The notes: generated from the sequence alone by a model not told the origin. Positions 7,299 through 16,588 are shown, counted from the stretch's first letter. The stretch: DNA of 64,000 nucleotides from Microbacterium invictum (GCF_034421375.1 NZ_CP139779.1:930001-994000), one strand, 5' to 3'. Program-made: numbers and translations.

Positions 7299-9454
7299 GT
7301 CAGCAGTTCCGCCGTGCGGCGCAGCTCCGCCTCGTGCCGGGTGACGTTCAGGTACATCGGCGTGAGGGTCGCCGCCATCCCCTGGATCGTGAAGCGCTCG
7401 GCCACGAGGGTGCGGGAGCGCTCGGCGCGACGCGGGTCGCCGTCGGCGGCGGCGTCGAGCGCCCGGCCGATCGCGGCGACCAGCGCCGCCGGGTCGGCGG
7501 TGTCGGTGAGGAACCCGGTGTCTCCGTCGTTCACGTAGGTCGCGGGTCCGCCGCTGTCGGGGGCGACGACGACGAGGCCCGTGGCCATCGCTTCGAGGAT
7601 CGCCAGGCCGAACTCCTCCTTGACGCTCGCGCAGACGTAGGCGCCGCCCGGGGCGATGGTGCCCGGAATACCGAACCGGGCCGCGGCGAGCCAGGCGGCG
7701 GCGATGTCGTTCGAGCGATGGCCCGCGATGATCAGACCGCGCTCTGCGCGCTCGGCGGCCGGGACCGCGCCATCGATGAGATCCAGCTGCTGACGCTCAT
7801 CGCTCGACGGATCGGCGAGGTCGCCGCCCACGACGAGGAGGTTCGCGCGGGCGGAGAGATCGCTTCCGGCCCAGGCCTCGACGAGCGCCGCCATCCCCTT
7901 GATGCGGTGCATCCGGCCCACCGTGATGAGCAGAGGCAGATCCCGACGCGCGGGGGAGAGGCCGGCGACCAGGCCCGCGAGCTCGGCGAAGGCGCCCTCG
8001 GGGGGAGTGCCGGCGGCGACGGCGACCGCGCGACTGAGGGCGTCATCGACGATCGCGAGGTCCACGCCCTCGGCGACGACGGTGTGGCGCTCGGGATGGG
8101 AGGTCAGGTCGATGCCGATGAGCGCACGCATGTCGCGCTCGAGCTCGGGCCGGGGGAAGAACACCGAGTGCGCGGCCGATGCGGCAAGGCTCTGGACGAG
8201 ATGGCTGCGGAACCAGAAGTGCTCGGTGCAATCGACCTCGCCGAAGTCTTCGCGCGAGAGGCGTCCCGACCGCTCGAGCGAGGCGATCACACTGTGCGGA
8301 TCGGGGGCGACGGTGAACACCGTCGGGATGCCGAGCTCGCGCGCCACATCGGCGGCGGCAAGGCTGCCGACATCCGCCATCCGAAGGTGCAGCACGTCGA
8401 TGCGTCCGGCGGCCCGCAGCAGGCGACGGATGCCACGGCGCACCGTCACCCGCAGGTGCCAGGCGGTCGCCGACGAGGCCGGGATGCTCGTCAGGGGGAC
8501 GTGTCCGTAGAGGTGGCCGCGCTCGCCGCCGGCCATCTGCAGGAGGTCGGGCCCCGCCTGGGCGACGGTGCCGCGCGAGAGGGTGAGCACGCGGTCGACG
8601 ACCGAGCCGTCGGCGACGAGGGCGTCGCCCAGGCGTACCAGCAGGGTCGCGATGCCGCCGTTGTCTCCCGCGCCGGAGGCGGACAGGGCGGGATCGATGT
8701 CGGCGTGGAGGAACAGCTGCGCGACGGTCAGCCCGCCGTCGCCGCCGGCGTCGTCGGCCGAGGTGCGGGTGCGCGGCGGATCCGCGTCGATGAGCGCGAG
8801 ACGCGCGAGGTCGCCGATGAGCCCGCCCTCTGCGACGAGGTCTTCGAGGTGAGCGATGACCTCGGCGTCGGCACGCTGGCCGAGTGCGGCGATCGCCGCC
8901 TCACGGACGGTCGCGGGGGCCGAGGTGTCGCCGGCGAGGGTGCACAGCGGCGCGGTGGTGAGCGGATGCCTCACGAGGCCGAGCGTCTCGGTCAGACGTA
9001 TGCGCGCGTCGTTGCCGACTTCTCCGGTCGTCGCGCTCAGCAGCGCCACGGCGAGGAGCTCGCCGCTGCCGGCCGACCACTTCTCCAGCGTGTGCTGCGC
9101 GAGCATGCCGGTGAATCCGCCGGAGATGACCTGCGAGATGAGGGGTGCGATGGCGGACGCGCGGGCGGGACGGCGACCGAGCGCCCAGGCGGCGTGCTCG
9201 ACGATGAAGGGCCGATCGTCGTCGAGGAGGGTGACCAGCAGCGCACCGGCGGCTTCGTCGTTCATCTCGGCGAGGGCGTGCACGGCCGCGATCGCGGCGA
9301 TGTCGTCGGAGCCGACGAGAGCGGCGGAGAGCACCCGGAGGGTGCGCACGCCGGGGTCGCGCCCGGCCTCGAACGCGACGTCGTCGGCGGCCTGGAGGGC
9401 TTGCACGATCGTGGGTGCTTCGGTGATGCGGTCCATCGCCGTCTGGATGCCCAT
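7295..9454 (-). CDS. HEAT-repeat / GT4 glycosyltransferase fusion protein
   Basis: This 719-residue protein combines two parts. Residues about 1-225 are an Ala/Leu-rich alpha-helical solenoid with HEAT-like repeats such as 'FIVEHAAWALGRRPA' and 'ATVREAAIAALGQRADA'. Residues about 240-719 form a GT4 (GT-B) glycosyltransferase, with 'GGIATLLVRLG' near its start, 'LITVGRMHRIKGM' and 'EFGLAILEAMATGLVVVAP' with the E(x7)E nucleotide-sugar motif. A GGAGGCAG site precedes ATG 9454. It forms an operon with the GT1 gene and is divergent from a pyruvyl transferase gene. The fused solenoid may bind a partner or glycan. Confidence 0.85.
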   Translation of the reverse strand: MGIQTAMDRITEAPTIVQALQAADDVAFEAGRDPGVRTLRVLSAALVGSDDIAAIAAVHALAEMNDEAAGALLVTLLDDDRPFIVEHAAWALGRRPARASAIAPLISQVISGGFTGMLAQHTLEKWSAGSGELLAVALLSATTGEVGNDARIRLTETLGLVRHPLTTAPLCTLAGDTSAPATVREAAIAALGQRADAEVIAHLEDLVAEGGLIGDLARLALIDADPPRTRTSADDAGGDGGLTVAQLFLHADIDPALSASGAGDNGGIATLLVRLGDALVADGSVVDRVLTLSRGTVAQAGPDLLQMAGGERGHLYGHVPLTSIPASSATAWHLRVTVRRGIRRLLRAAGRIDVLHLRMADVGSLAAADVARELGIPTVFTVAPDPHSVIASLERSGRLSREDFGEVDCTEHFWFRSHLVQSLAASAAHSVFFPRPELERDMRALIGIDLTSHPERHTVVAEGVDLAIVDDALSRAVAVAAGTPPEGAFAELAGLVAGLSPARRDLPLLITVGRMHRIKGMAALVEAWAGSDLSARANLLVVGGDLADPSSDERQQLDLIDGAVPAAERAERGLIIAGHRSNDIAAAWLAAARFGIPGTIAPGGAYVCASVKEEFGLAILEAMATGLVVVAPDSGGPATYVNDGDTGFLTDTADPAALVAAIGRALDAAADGDPRRAERSRTLVAERFTIQGMAATLTPMYLNVTRHEAELRRTAELLT

Positions 9455-9570
9455 CGCTGCCTCCGAAGCGGGTGCCGCCCGATCGGCGATCGGACGAGGT
9501 GCGGCGACCCGTTCGGAAGTCTACGGTTGTCCGGGTGCCGGTGGACCGGCTTGACGTGAAGGGACCGTGT

Positions 9571-10740
9571 GTGAACGTACTGACCATCGGCGACATCGGG
9601 GTGCTCGCGGGCATCATCCACATCGGTGACGAGGCGATGTTCGAGGCCGCGGCCGACGAGCTGTCCGCTCGGGGTGGGCAGGTGGTCGGGGTCTCCTCCG
9701 CTCCCCAGGAGTCGGCGGCCCGGTACGGCCTCGGCACCGTCGATCGCCTCGGTTTCATCGGGCTCGAGCGTGCGGTGGCGCGCGAGCGCGCGGCGCACCT
9801 GTGCGCGGCAGCGGCCGGCGATGCGGAGCTCGCCGCCGGAGACCCCGCGCGCGGTGCGCTCGAAGCGCTGGACGAGGCGTCGGGAGTGCTCATCGCCGGT
9901 GGCGGCAACCTCGCCTCGCGATGGCCGGTGCACGTGTACGAGCGCACGACCCTTGCGGCGATGGCCCGCGCGCGCGGGATCCCCGTGGTGGTGAGCGGGC
10001 AGACGTTCGGGCCCGACCTCGACCCCGAGGATGCAGACCGCGTCGCCGCCATGACCCGCGACGCGGCGTGGACGGGCGTGCGCGAGCACGACTCGGCCGC
10101 ACTCGCCCGCTCGTGGGGGGCGCGGGTCCACGCCGGGGTCGACGACGCCTCGTTCCTTCACAGCAGCCAGGCGGCCCCGGCTGAGCCGTACGTTCTCGTG
10201 AGCCTGTCCGGGTGGTTCGCTGGACGGCACGCCGACGACGTCGAGGCCGGGATCGCGCGGGTGCTCGACGAGGCGTCCGACGCTGTGGGCCCGGTCGTCT
10301 TCCACGCCCACTTCGGGCCGGTGGCGGCAGGTGCCGAGCCCGCGGGTGATGCCGCCCTCCACGAACGGGTGCGGGAGCGGATGACGCGAGGGAGTCGCGT
10401 CCTGCCGAGCGGTGACTCCCGGGGTGCGGCGGCGCTCGCGCGCCAGGCTCAACTGCTCGTCACGAGCCGGTACCACCCCGCGGTCTTCGCCGCACCGGCG
10501 GGGGTGCCGATCCTGGGCCTCGCCGCCGACGACTACACACGGATCAAGCTGCGTGGCGCACTCGGCCACTGGGGTCAGACGGGCGTCGTCGATCTCGATG
10601 ACCTGGCCGGCGCCCCCGAACGCCTGCGTGATCTCCACGCCCGGCGGACGGCGATCGCCGAAGATGCCGCAGCGCGCGTCGATGCGCACCGCGTCGACGC
10701 GGCACGGTGGTGGGACACGGTCGCCGAGGGCCTGGGGTGA
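9571..10740 (+). CDS. Polysaccharide pyruvyl transferase family protein
   Basis: The 389-residue protein begins 'NVLTIGDIGVLAGIIHIGDE' and includes 'VLIAGGGNLAS', 'MARARGIPVVVSGQTFGP', 'TGVREHDSAAL' and 'LLVTSRYHPAVFA', all typical of the CsaB/WcaK-like pyruvyl transferase fold. Such enzymes add ketal-pyruvate from phosphoenolpyruvate to sugars of cell-wall polymers. GTG 9571 has GAAGGGA six bases upstream. GTG 9535 is an in-frame alternative that follows TACGGT by seven bases, as in leaderless genes. It diverges from the HEAT-GT4/GT1 operon, suggesting one surface-glycan pathway. Confidence 0.88.
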   Translation: MNVLTIGDIGVLAGIIHIGDEAMFEAAADELSARGGQVVGVSSAPQESAARYGLGTVDRLGFIGLERAVARERAAHLCAAAAGDAELAAGDPARGALEALDEASGVLIAGGGNLASRWPVHVYERTTLAAMARARGIPVVVSGQTFGPDLDPEDADRVAAMTRDAAWTGVREHDSAALARSWGARVHAGVDDASFLHSSQAAPAEPYVLVSLSGWFAGRHADDVEAGIARVLDEASDAVGPVVFHAHFGPVAAGAEPAGDAALHERVRERMTRGSRVLPSGDSRGAAALARQAQLLVTSRYHPAVFAAPAGVPILGLAADDYTRIKLRGALGHWGQTGVVDLDDLAGAPERLRDLHARRTAIAEDAAARVDAHRVDAARWWDTVAEGLG

Positions 10741-10744
10741 GGTC

Positions 10745-10761
10745 TCCCGGCCGTACCGGGA
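10745..10761. terminator. Short bidirectional hairpin between convergent genes
   Basis: TCCCGG, loop CCGTA and CCGGGA fill most of the 21-base gap between two convergent stop codons. The stem is a perfect six base pairs. There is no T-tract, as is common in high-GC actinobacteria, so this is a candidate only. Confidence 0.4.
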
Positions 10762-11520
10762 TCAGAAGCGGTCGGGCGAGGGCGTGCCGTGGCCGAAGCG
10801 GATGACGACGTCGGCGTGCCGGTCGAAGCGGTAGCCGACACCGCGCACCGTGCGGACGATGTCCTCGTAGCGGCCGAGCTTGGCGCGCAGGCGCCGGACG
10901 TGCACATCGATGGTGCGCTCGCCCGGGGCATCCTGCTCCTCGGCGTGCCAGAGCGAGGAGACCAGCTCGGTGCGCTCGATCGTGCGGCCCTCGCGGAGGA
11001 CGAGGTACTGCAGCAGCTCGAACTCCTTGAAGGTCAGCGCCGCCGAATCGCCGTCTATGACGACGCGCTTGCGCGAGATGTCGACGACGACACCGCGGGC
11101 GGTGTCGTCGTCCTCTTCGGGCTCTTCGGGCTTGGTGCGGGCGACGGCCGCCGGCTCCTGAAGGGCGAGGCGCACGACGTCGACGTCGCGGCCGCCGGCG
11201 CCGACGGGGGCGAGTGCCACGGTGGCGTAGGTCTCGGCGTCGGGGGCGAGTTCGGCAAGGGTGCGGCGGAGGGCCTCGACGAGGACGGGAAGGCTGACGC
11301 CCGAGGCCTGCGCCTTCGCCTCGTCGAACCCGACGTAGAGGGCGAAGCCGCGCGGCGCGGTTCCGGGGGGCAGGTGCCGCTGCGGGGCGGGCGCAGCGGT
11401 CGGAGCGGCGGCGGGTGTCACGGCCGACGCGGTTGCGGCGGGAGCGGCGTCCGCGATGCGCGGGACGGCGCGGAGGTGACGGGCGGGAGCGGGACGGTCG
11501 AGAAGAGCGGTGGTCGACAT
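10762..11520 (-). CDS. Winged-helix transcriptional regulator (OmpR-type DNA-binding domain, no receiver)
   Basis: The 252-residue protein has an Ala/Pro-rich N-terminus, a middle region of about residues 60-150, and a C-terminal OmpR/PhoB-type winged helix. The latter shows 'LTFKEFELLQYLVLREGRTI', 'RTIDVHVRRLRAKLG' and 'IVRTVRGVGYRF'. No receiver domain with a phospho-acceptor Asp is visible, so it is not a standard response regulator. ATG 11520 is chosen because GAGGAAC lies about eight bases upstream; the open frame reaches 11610 without support. It is convergent with the pyruvyl transferase gene. Its target is unknown. Confidence 0.85.
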   Translation of the reverse strand: MSTTALLDRPAPARHLRAVPRIADAAPAATASAVTPAAAPTAAPAPQRHLPPGTAPRGFALYVGFDEAKAQASGVSLPVLVEALRRTLAELAPDAETYATVALAPVGAGGRDVDVVRLALQEPAAVARTKPEEPEEDDDTARGVVVDISRKRVVIDGDSAALTFKEFELLQYLVLREGRTIERTELVSSLWHAEEQDAPGERTIDVHVRRLRAKLGRYEDIVRTVRGVGYRFDRHADVVIRFGHGTPSPDRF

Positions 11521-12160
11521 GATGATGTTCCTCGAGGGAGCGGAACCCGTGTGGTCGAGCGGGTTCGGGAAGTGCTGCGAAAGCGGCCGAAGGGGCCTGA
11601 CTCGAGGCATCCGCTGCGCGTCGGTACGCGAGGAAAGGCGGAGTCTCGGGGGACGTGTCGCGCGTCGCCTGCGCGGGTAAGCGGAGCGGCGACGCTGATG
11701 TCCGGCGGGGTTACCGAGTCAGCGGCACATTCGACAACACATGACAACGCGGCCGGCCACCATCATGCCGGCAGTCCCGTTCGCCTCCCAGGCGGACAGA
11801 GAGCGTGCGTCGTCAGTCATGGGCTGATTATGACCGACGGTCCCCGCCCTTGGCAAATTCTTCCCGCTCAGCCCCACTCCGGCCGCGCACAACGGCGGGC
11901 CTCGCCGTCGACACGCCGACCCTCGGCGGACGTGGCCGGCGTGTCATCCCGCATTCCCGCGGTTGCGCGCACCGGAGACGGATGTCGGAGGGAGGGGCGG
12001 CGGCAGGAGGGATGCCGCGCCGCGGCGCCGTGCCGATTTGTTGCGAGTTGCACCAAAACCCTTGCGCTCCGAGAAGGGTCGTGCGACCATCGTCGAAACG
12101 CTTCCGCGAAGCGCTTCGACCACGCGCAGAACCATCCCCTCACACGACGACGGAGTCCCC
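11521..12160. other. 640-bp gene-free region between winged-helix and lacI genes
   Basis: This divergent intergenic region holds no convincing coding frame. Its right end carries two LacI-type palindromes (12093-12119). The remaining sequence has no clear -10 box or RNA structure that I can defend. It is long enough to hold long 5' leaders or a small RNA, but nothing seen demonstrates one. Confidence 0.6.
12093..12119. promoter_or_regulatory. Double LacI-family operator upstream of the lacI-type gene
   Basis: Two overlapping half-perfect palindromes related to TCGAAGCGCTTCGA occur here: TCGAAACGCTTCCG at 12093-12106 and GCGAAGCGCTTCGA at 12106-12119 (13 of 14 matches). Their centres are 13 bp apart. 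The perfect version is found before the sugar-binding protein gene (13246-13259). The pair lies 42-68 bp before the regulator's ATG, which suggests autoregulation. Confidence 0.8.
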
Positions 12161-13210
12161 ATGGCGAAGATCGATGAGGTGGCCAAGGCCGCCGGTGTCT
12201 CGATCAGCACCGTGTCGTACGCCCTGAGCGGCAAGCGGCCGGTCTCGGCCGACACGCGCCGGCGCATCGAAGAGGCCGTGGAGCGCCTGGGGTACAGCCC
12301 CAACGCCGGTGCGCGCATGCTCGCCGGTCGCCGTACGCGCATCTTCGCCCTCACCGAACCGCTGCGGAAGGACACCCACGCGCCGACCCACATGGCGTTC
12401 GTGCTCGCCACGGCGGTGGCCGCGCGCCGCAACGACTACGACGTGCTGCTGCTCACCGACGAGGACGCGCAGGCCGGGATGCGACGGGTCGCCTCGAATC
12501 GCCTCGTCGACGCGATCCTCGTTCTCGATGTCGCCCCCGAGGATCCCCGGGTCGCGCTCGCGCGCGAGATCGACACCCCGACCGTCTTCATCGGCGTTCC
12601 GAACGACAACGACGGTCTCGTCTGCGTCGACCTCGACTTCGAGGCGGCCACGCGCGAGGCGGTGGGACGGATGGCGCGGGCCGGCCATGCCCGTATCGGG
12701 CTCGTCGGACAACCCGAGGTCTCGTACTCCCGGTCGAACTTCCCCCCTCGGGTGCGGGAGGAGTTCTTCGCGGCGGCGAGCATGTTCGCCGTCACGGCCG
12801 ACTTCCGCGCGACCGGTCACGAGCACGCCACCGATGCGGGCGTGCGGGCGGCGACGGGTGAACTCCTCGACGCCGGCGCCACCGCCCTCCTGCTGCACTG
12901 CCCCGAGGAGTCGCATCGTGCGGTCCTCGCCGAGCTCGCCGACCGCCGTCTGCGCGTCCCCGACGACATCTCGGTCATCTCGGTCGCGCCGACCTTCGAC
13001 ACTTCCGCGCTCCCGCGTCCCCTCGACGCGCTGCCGCTCGTCCCGCAGGCCTCGTGCGACCTCGCCGTCGACCTCGCCCTGACGTTCTTCGACGGGGACC
13101 GCCCGGCCCCCGGCATCCGCCTGATTCCACCCGCCTATCTCGACCACGGCTCGCTCGCGCGGGTTCCCGACGCCCCGTCGGCGGCCGTGGCCGCTTCCGC
13201 CGTCGCCTGA
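12161..13210 (+). CDS. LacI family transcriptional regulator of the adjacent sugar operon
   Basis: The 349-residue protein has the LacI helix-turn-helix at residues 1-55 ('MAKIDEVAKAAGVSISTVSY', then 'GYSPNAGARML') followed by a periplasmic-binding-protein-like effector domain ('GRMARAGHARIGLVG', 'DDISVISV'). It should repress the downstream ABC transporter and glycosidase operon until a sugar binds. Palindromes of the LacI type are found upstream of both this gene and the operon. The ATG at 12161 begins the conserved HTH directly; the longer open frame upstream is not supported. Confidence 0.93.
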   Translation: MAKIDEVAKAAGVSISTVSYALSGKRPVSADTRRRIEEAVERLGYSPNAGARMLAGRRTRIFALTEPLRKDTHAPTHMAFVLATAVAARRNDYDVLLLTDEDAQAGMRRVASNRLVDAILVLDVAPEDPRVALAREIDTPTVFIGVPNDNDGLVCVDLDFEAATREAVGRMARAGHARIGLVGQPEVSYSRSNFPPRVREEFFAAASMFAVTADFRATGHEHATDAGVRAATGELLDAGATALLLHCPEESHRAVLAELADRRLRVPDDISVISVAPTFDTSALPRPLDALPLVPQASCDLAVDLALTFFDGDRPAPGIRLIPPAYLDHGSLARVPDAPSAAVAASAVA

Positions 13211-13245
13211 CCTCGGAGCCTCCCGCCCTATCCACTCGCGCATCA

Positions 13246-13259
13246 TCGAAGCGCTTCGA
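13246..13259. promoter_or_regulatory. Perfect LacI-family operator of the sugar-uptake operon
   Basis: TCGAAGCGCTTCGA is a perfect 14-bp palindrome, 70 bp before the binding-protein start codon. It has the central CG and the alternating purine/pyrimidine core usual for LacI/GalR sites. Variant copies precede the neighbouring lacI-type gene. Confidence 0.85.
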
Positions 13260-13329
13260 CACCACACATCGCACCACCTGCACACGCGAAAACCGACCGA
13301 CGAAGGTCACCGAGAAAGGAGTGCCACCG

Positions 13330-14637
13330 ATGGCACGCATCACACGCAAGACGACCGCGCGGGCGGCCACGGCCGCGGGAGCCCTCGCGGCCACCGCGCT
13401 CGTCCTCTCCGCCTGCGCCGGCGGCTCGGGGAGCGAATCCGACGACACCCTCACCCTCTGGCACTACGAGGGCGAGAACAGCGCGATGGGGATCGCCTGG
13501 GACCAGGCGATCCGCATCTTCGAGGAAGAGACCGGCGCCACGGTCGAGTTCGAGGAGCGCAGCTTCGAGCAGATCCGCTCCACGGCGAGCCAGGTGCTCA
13601 ACTCCGACGAGGCGCCCGACCTCATGGAGTTCAACAAGGGCAACGCCACGGCCGGGTTCCTGGCCAGCCAGGGACTCATCACCGACATCACCGAGGCGGT
13701 CGAGGAGTACGGCTGGGACGATCAGCTCGCCCCGGCGCTGCAGACCACGGCGCGCTACAGCGACGAGGGCGTGATGGGCTCGGGCGCCTGGTACGGGGTG
13801 CCCAACTACGGCGAGTTCGTCACGGTCTACTACAACAAGGATGCCTTCGCCGAGGCGGGCCTCGAGGTGCCGACGACCTACGACGAGTTCATCGCGGTCC
13901 TCGACGCGTTCGTCGCCCAGGGCGTCACCCCGCTCGCCGAGGGCGGGTTGGAGTACCCGCTCGGGCAGCTCTGGTACCAGCTCGCGCTCAGCCAGGCCGA
14001 CCGGCAGTGGGTCAACGACTATCAGCTGTACGAGAACCCGGTCGACTGGAGCGGCGAGGAGATCACCTACGCCACCGAGACGCTCAAGGAGTACCTCGAC
14101 GCGGGCTACTTCTCGCCCGACGTGACCGGCATCGCGGCCGAGGACGCGGGGCTGTCGTTCATCAACGGCACCTCTCCGATCTTCGTCTCGGGCAGCTGGT
14201 GGTACGGACGGTTCGTCGACGAGATCGCCGACTTCGAGTTCGGCGTCTTCCCCTTCCCCGACAGCGATCTGAGCCTCGGCTCGTCGGGCAACATCTGGGT
14301 CGTGCCCGAGCGCGCGGCCAACAAGGAGCTCGCCTACGAGTTCATCGACATCACGATGCGCCCCGAGGTGCAGGCGCTCATCGGCAACAACGGCGGGCTC
14401 CCCGTCGCCGCCGACGAGGCCGACATCACCGACGAGAAGAGCCTCGAACTGATCCAGGCCTTCAACGCCGTCAACGAGGCCGACGGGCTGTCGTTCTACC
14501 CCGACTGGCCGACGCCGACCTTCTACGACGCCCTCGTCGCCGAGCTCCAGGAGCTCGTCAACGGCACGAAGACGCCGGCCGAAGTCCAGCAGTCGCTCGG
14601 CGAGGAGTACGACTCCTACGTGGCGGACTTCCGCTGA
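13330..14637 (+). CDS. ABC sugar transporter, substrate-binding lipoprotein
   Basis: The 435-residue protein has a lipoprotein signal peptide, with a basic start, a hydrophobic segment and lipobox 'VLSAC' making Cys29 the lipidated residue. The mature part is a family 1 extracellular solute-binding protein ('LTLWHYEGENS', 'LMEFNKGNATAGFLASQG'). It should capture an oligosaccharide outside the membrane and pass it to the two permeases that follow. AGAAAGGAG lies nine bases before ATG. No ATP-binding subunit is encoded nearby, so a shared MsiK-type ATPase is probably used. Confidence 0.93.
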   Translation: MARITRKTTARAATAAGALAATALVLSACAGGSGSESDDTLTLWHYEGENSAMGIAWDQAIRIFEEETGATVEFEERSFEQIRSTASQVLNSDEAPDLMEFNKGNATAGFLASQGLITDITEAVEEYGWDDQLAPALQTTARYSDEGVMGSGAWYGVPNYGEFVTVYYNKDAFAEAGLEVPTTYDEFIAVLDAFVAQGVTPLAEGGLEYPLGQLWYQLALSQADRQWVNDYQLYENPVDWSGEEITYATETLKEYLDAGYFSPDVTGIAAEDAGLSFINGTSPIFVSGSWWYGRFVDEIADFEFGVFPFPDSDLSLGSSGNIWVVPERAANKELAYEFIDITMRPEVQALIGNNGGLPVAADEADITDEKSLELIQAFNAVNEADGLSFYPDWPTPTFYDALVAELQELVNGTKTPAEVQQSLGEEYDSYVADFR

Positions 14638-14644
14638 TCGAACC

Positions 14645-14682
14645 AGCCGGGGCGCCGTCTGCCACACGGCGGCGCCCCGGCT
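14645..14682 (+). terminator. Intra-operon hairpin between binding-protein and permease genes
   Basis: AGCCGGGGCGCC (14645-14656) and GGCGCCCCGGCT (14671-14682) form a perfect 12-bp stem with a 14-base loop, starting seven bases after the binding-protein stop codon. It could be a partial terminator or 3' stabiliser that makes the binding-protein message more abundant than the permease message. Confidence 0.75.
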
Positions 14683-14711
14683 CCCACCCCGGCACGTCAG
14701 GAGTCCCCGCG

Positions 14712-15683
14712 ATGTCCGCAGTCCCCTTCGTCCGCGCCCCGCGGGCAAAGCTCCCTCCCGAGGAGCCCCTGATCCCGCAGCGGCGGGGCGGCACCGCCGG
14801 CTACTGGCTCTACCTCATCCCGGGGCTGGTGCTGGTCACCGTCATCGTCGTCGTGCCGCTGGTGTGGAACATCTACCTCAGCTTCACCGACTGGCGCGGC
14901 ATCCGTCCCCCGGAGTTCATCGGCTTCGAGAACTGGATCGAGCTGTTCGGCGACGCGACCTTCTGGACGTCCTTCGTGAACAGCGTCTGGATGATCGTGG
15001 CGATGGTCATCTTCCCGACCCTCATCGGGCTCGTGCTCGCCGCGCTTCTGTTCGACGTCATCGGCCGGAAGTACGGCGGGCGTCTGGCGAGCTTCCTCCG
15101 GGCCACCTATTACCTGCCGCAGATCCTCCCCGCGGCGATCGCCGGCATCGTGATCGGCTGGATCCTCCGCCCTCAGGACGGCGCGCTGAACACCATCCTC
15201 GAGAGCATCGGCCTTGGCTTTCTCGCCCAGAACTGGCTCGGTTCGCCCGAGACAGCGCTCGGCAGCATCATGGTGGTGCTCGTCTGGGTCCAGATCGGCT
15301 ACCCCGTCGTGGTCTTCATGGCGGCCCTCCAGCGGGTGGACCCCGAGCTCTACGAGGCCGCCGAACTCGACGGCGCCAACTGGTTCCAGCGGTTCCAGGC
15401 GATCACCGTCAGCATCATCCGGCCCGAGATCTACGTCGTCACCCTCACCTGCACGATCGCGGCGCTGAAGGTCTTCGGCCCCGTGTACGTGCTGACCCGC
15501 GGCGGCCCGGGCGACTCGACGATCGTGCCCGCGTACTACGCCTACAGCGAGTTCTTCCAGTCGCAGCAGGTCGGCTACGGCGCCACCATCGCCACCGCGC
15601 TGACGGTCGTGATCGCCGTCGTGTCGATCCTCTTCATCCGCGCGCAGAACGCCGCGGAACGCAAAGAAAGGGCGGGACTGTGA
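14712..15683 (+). CDS. ABC sugar transporter permease 1
   Basis: The 323-residue protein has six predicted membrane helices, the first at about residues 30-55. It carries the EAA loop 'YEAAELDGANWFQRF', which contacts the ATPase subunit. It matches the MalF/UgpA-type permease of sugar ABC importers. It follows the binding-protein gene after 74 bases containing a strong hairpin. The stop codon overlaps the start of the next permease by one base (TGATG). Confidence 0.93.
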   Translation: MSAVPFVRAPRAKLPPEEPLIPQRRGGTAGYWLYLIPGLVLVTVIVVVPLVWNIYLSFTDWRGIRPPEFIGFENWIELFGDATFWTSFVNSVWMIVAMVIFPTLIGLVLAALLFDVIGRKYGGRLASFLRATYYLPQILPAAIAGIVIGWILRPQDGALNTILESIGLGFLAQNWLGSPETALGSIMVVLVWVQIGYPVVVFMAALQRVDPELYEAAELDGANWFQRFQAITVSIIRPEIYVVTLTCTIAALKVFGPVYVLTRGGPGDSTIVPAYYAYSEFFQSQQVGYGATIATALTVVIAVVSILFIRAQNAAERKERAGL

Positions 15684-16588
15684 TGGCCACGACCCTCGCC
15701 GTGACGACGGCCCCGAAGACAGGGCGCCGGCCCGGCCGCGCTCCGAAACCGCGCGGCGGCATGACGCGCAAGACCGGCGTCGACTGGCTGATGCTCGCCT
15801 TCGCGATCGTCGCCGCGATCCTCATCGCCGCGCCGTTCTACCTGATCCTCATCAACTCGTTCAAATCGCCCGCCGACTACTCCACGGGTGGTCCGCTCGC
15901 GCTTCCCTCCGCCATCTACCTCGACGGGATCGCGGCCTTCTGGGAGCGGGTCAACTTCCCCCAGAAGGTCTGGAACTCGGTGTTCATCTCCGGCACCGTC
16001 GCGATCCTCGCCGTGCTGATCTCGGTGCTGAACGCGTTCGCGATCGGGATCGGGCGCATTCGCGGACGCTCCTGGATCGTGCTGCTGTTCCTGCTGGCGA
16101 ACCTGCTCCCGCAGGAGGCGCTGCTCTACCCGCTCTACTACATGTTCCGAGAGGTCGGGCTGTACAACAACGTGTGGTCGGTGATCATCGTCTTCACCGT
16201 CATCCAGGCGGCCTTCGGCACCTACCTGCTCTCAGCGGTGTACGGCACCTTCCCGAAGGAGGTGCTCGAGGCCGCGGCCATCGACGGGGCCACGCGGTGG
16301 CAGATCCTGTGGCGGGTCATCTTCCCGATCAGCCGTCCGACGCTGTCGGTGCTGCTGATCTTCTTCTTCATCTGGACCTGGAACGAGTTCCTCATCCCGC
16401 TCACCTTCCTCGTCTCCAACGAGAACCAGACGGTGCCGGTCGCCATCAGCCTCCTCCAGGGGGAGCGGCTGATGGATGTCACGACGACGAGCGCCTCGGC
16501 CCTCCTCGGCCTCATCCCCACCCTCCTCTTCTTCCTCATCTTCCAGCGCACCCTCACCCGGGGCATCACGGCAGGAGCAGTCAAGTAA
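15683..16588 (+). CDS. ABC sugar transporter permease 2
   Basis: The 301-residue MalG/UgpE-type permease has six predicted helices, with 'LMLAFAIVAAILIAAPFYLI' as the first. The EAA loop is 'LEAAAIDGATRWQI'. It is translationally coupled on both sides: its ATG overlaps the stop of permease 1, and its TAA overlaps the ATG of the GH31 gene by one base. The tight coupling indicates that transport and hydrolysis of the same sugar are co-expressed. Confidence 0.93.
   Translation: MATTLAVTTAPKTGRRPGRAPKPRGGMTRKTGVDWLMLAFAIVAAILIAAPFYLILINSFKSPADYSTGGPLALPSAIYLDGIAAFWERVNFPQKVWNSVFISGTVAILAVLISVLNAFAIGIGRIRGRSWIVLLFLLANLLPQEALLYPLYYMFREVGLYNNVWSVIIVFTVIQAAFGTYLLSAVYGTFPKEVLEAAAIDGATRWQILWRVIFPISRPTLSVLLIFFFIWTWNEFLIPLTFLVSNENQTVPVAISLLQGERLMDVTTTSASALLGLIPTLLFFLIFQRTLTRGITAGAVK

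Noticed and set aside
7334..9559. 741-codon plus-strand frame opposite the HEAT-GT4 gene
   Set aside because: Composition is low-complexity, no motif is present, and the minus-strand gene is well supported.
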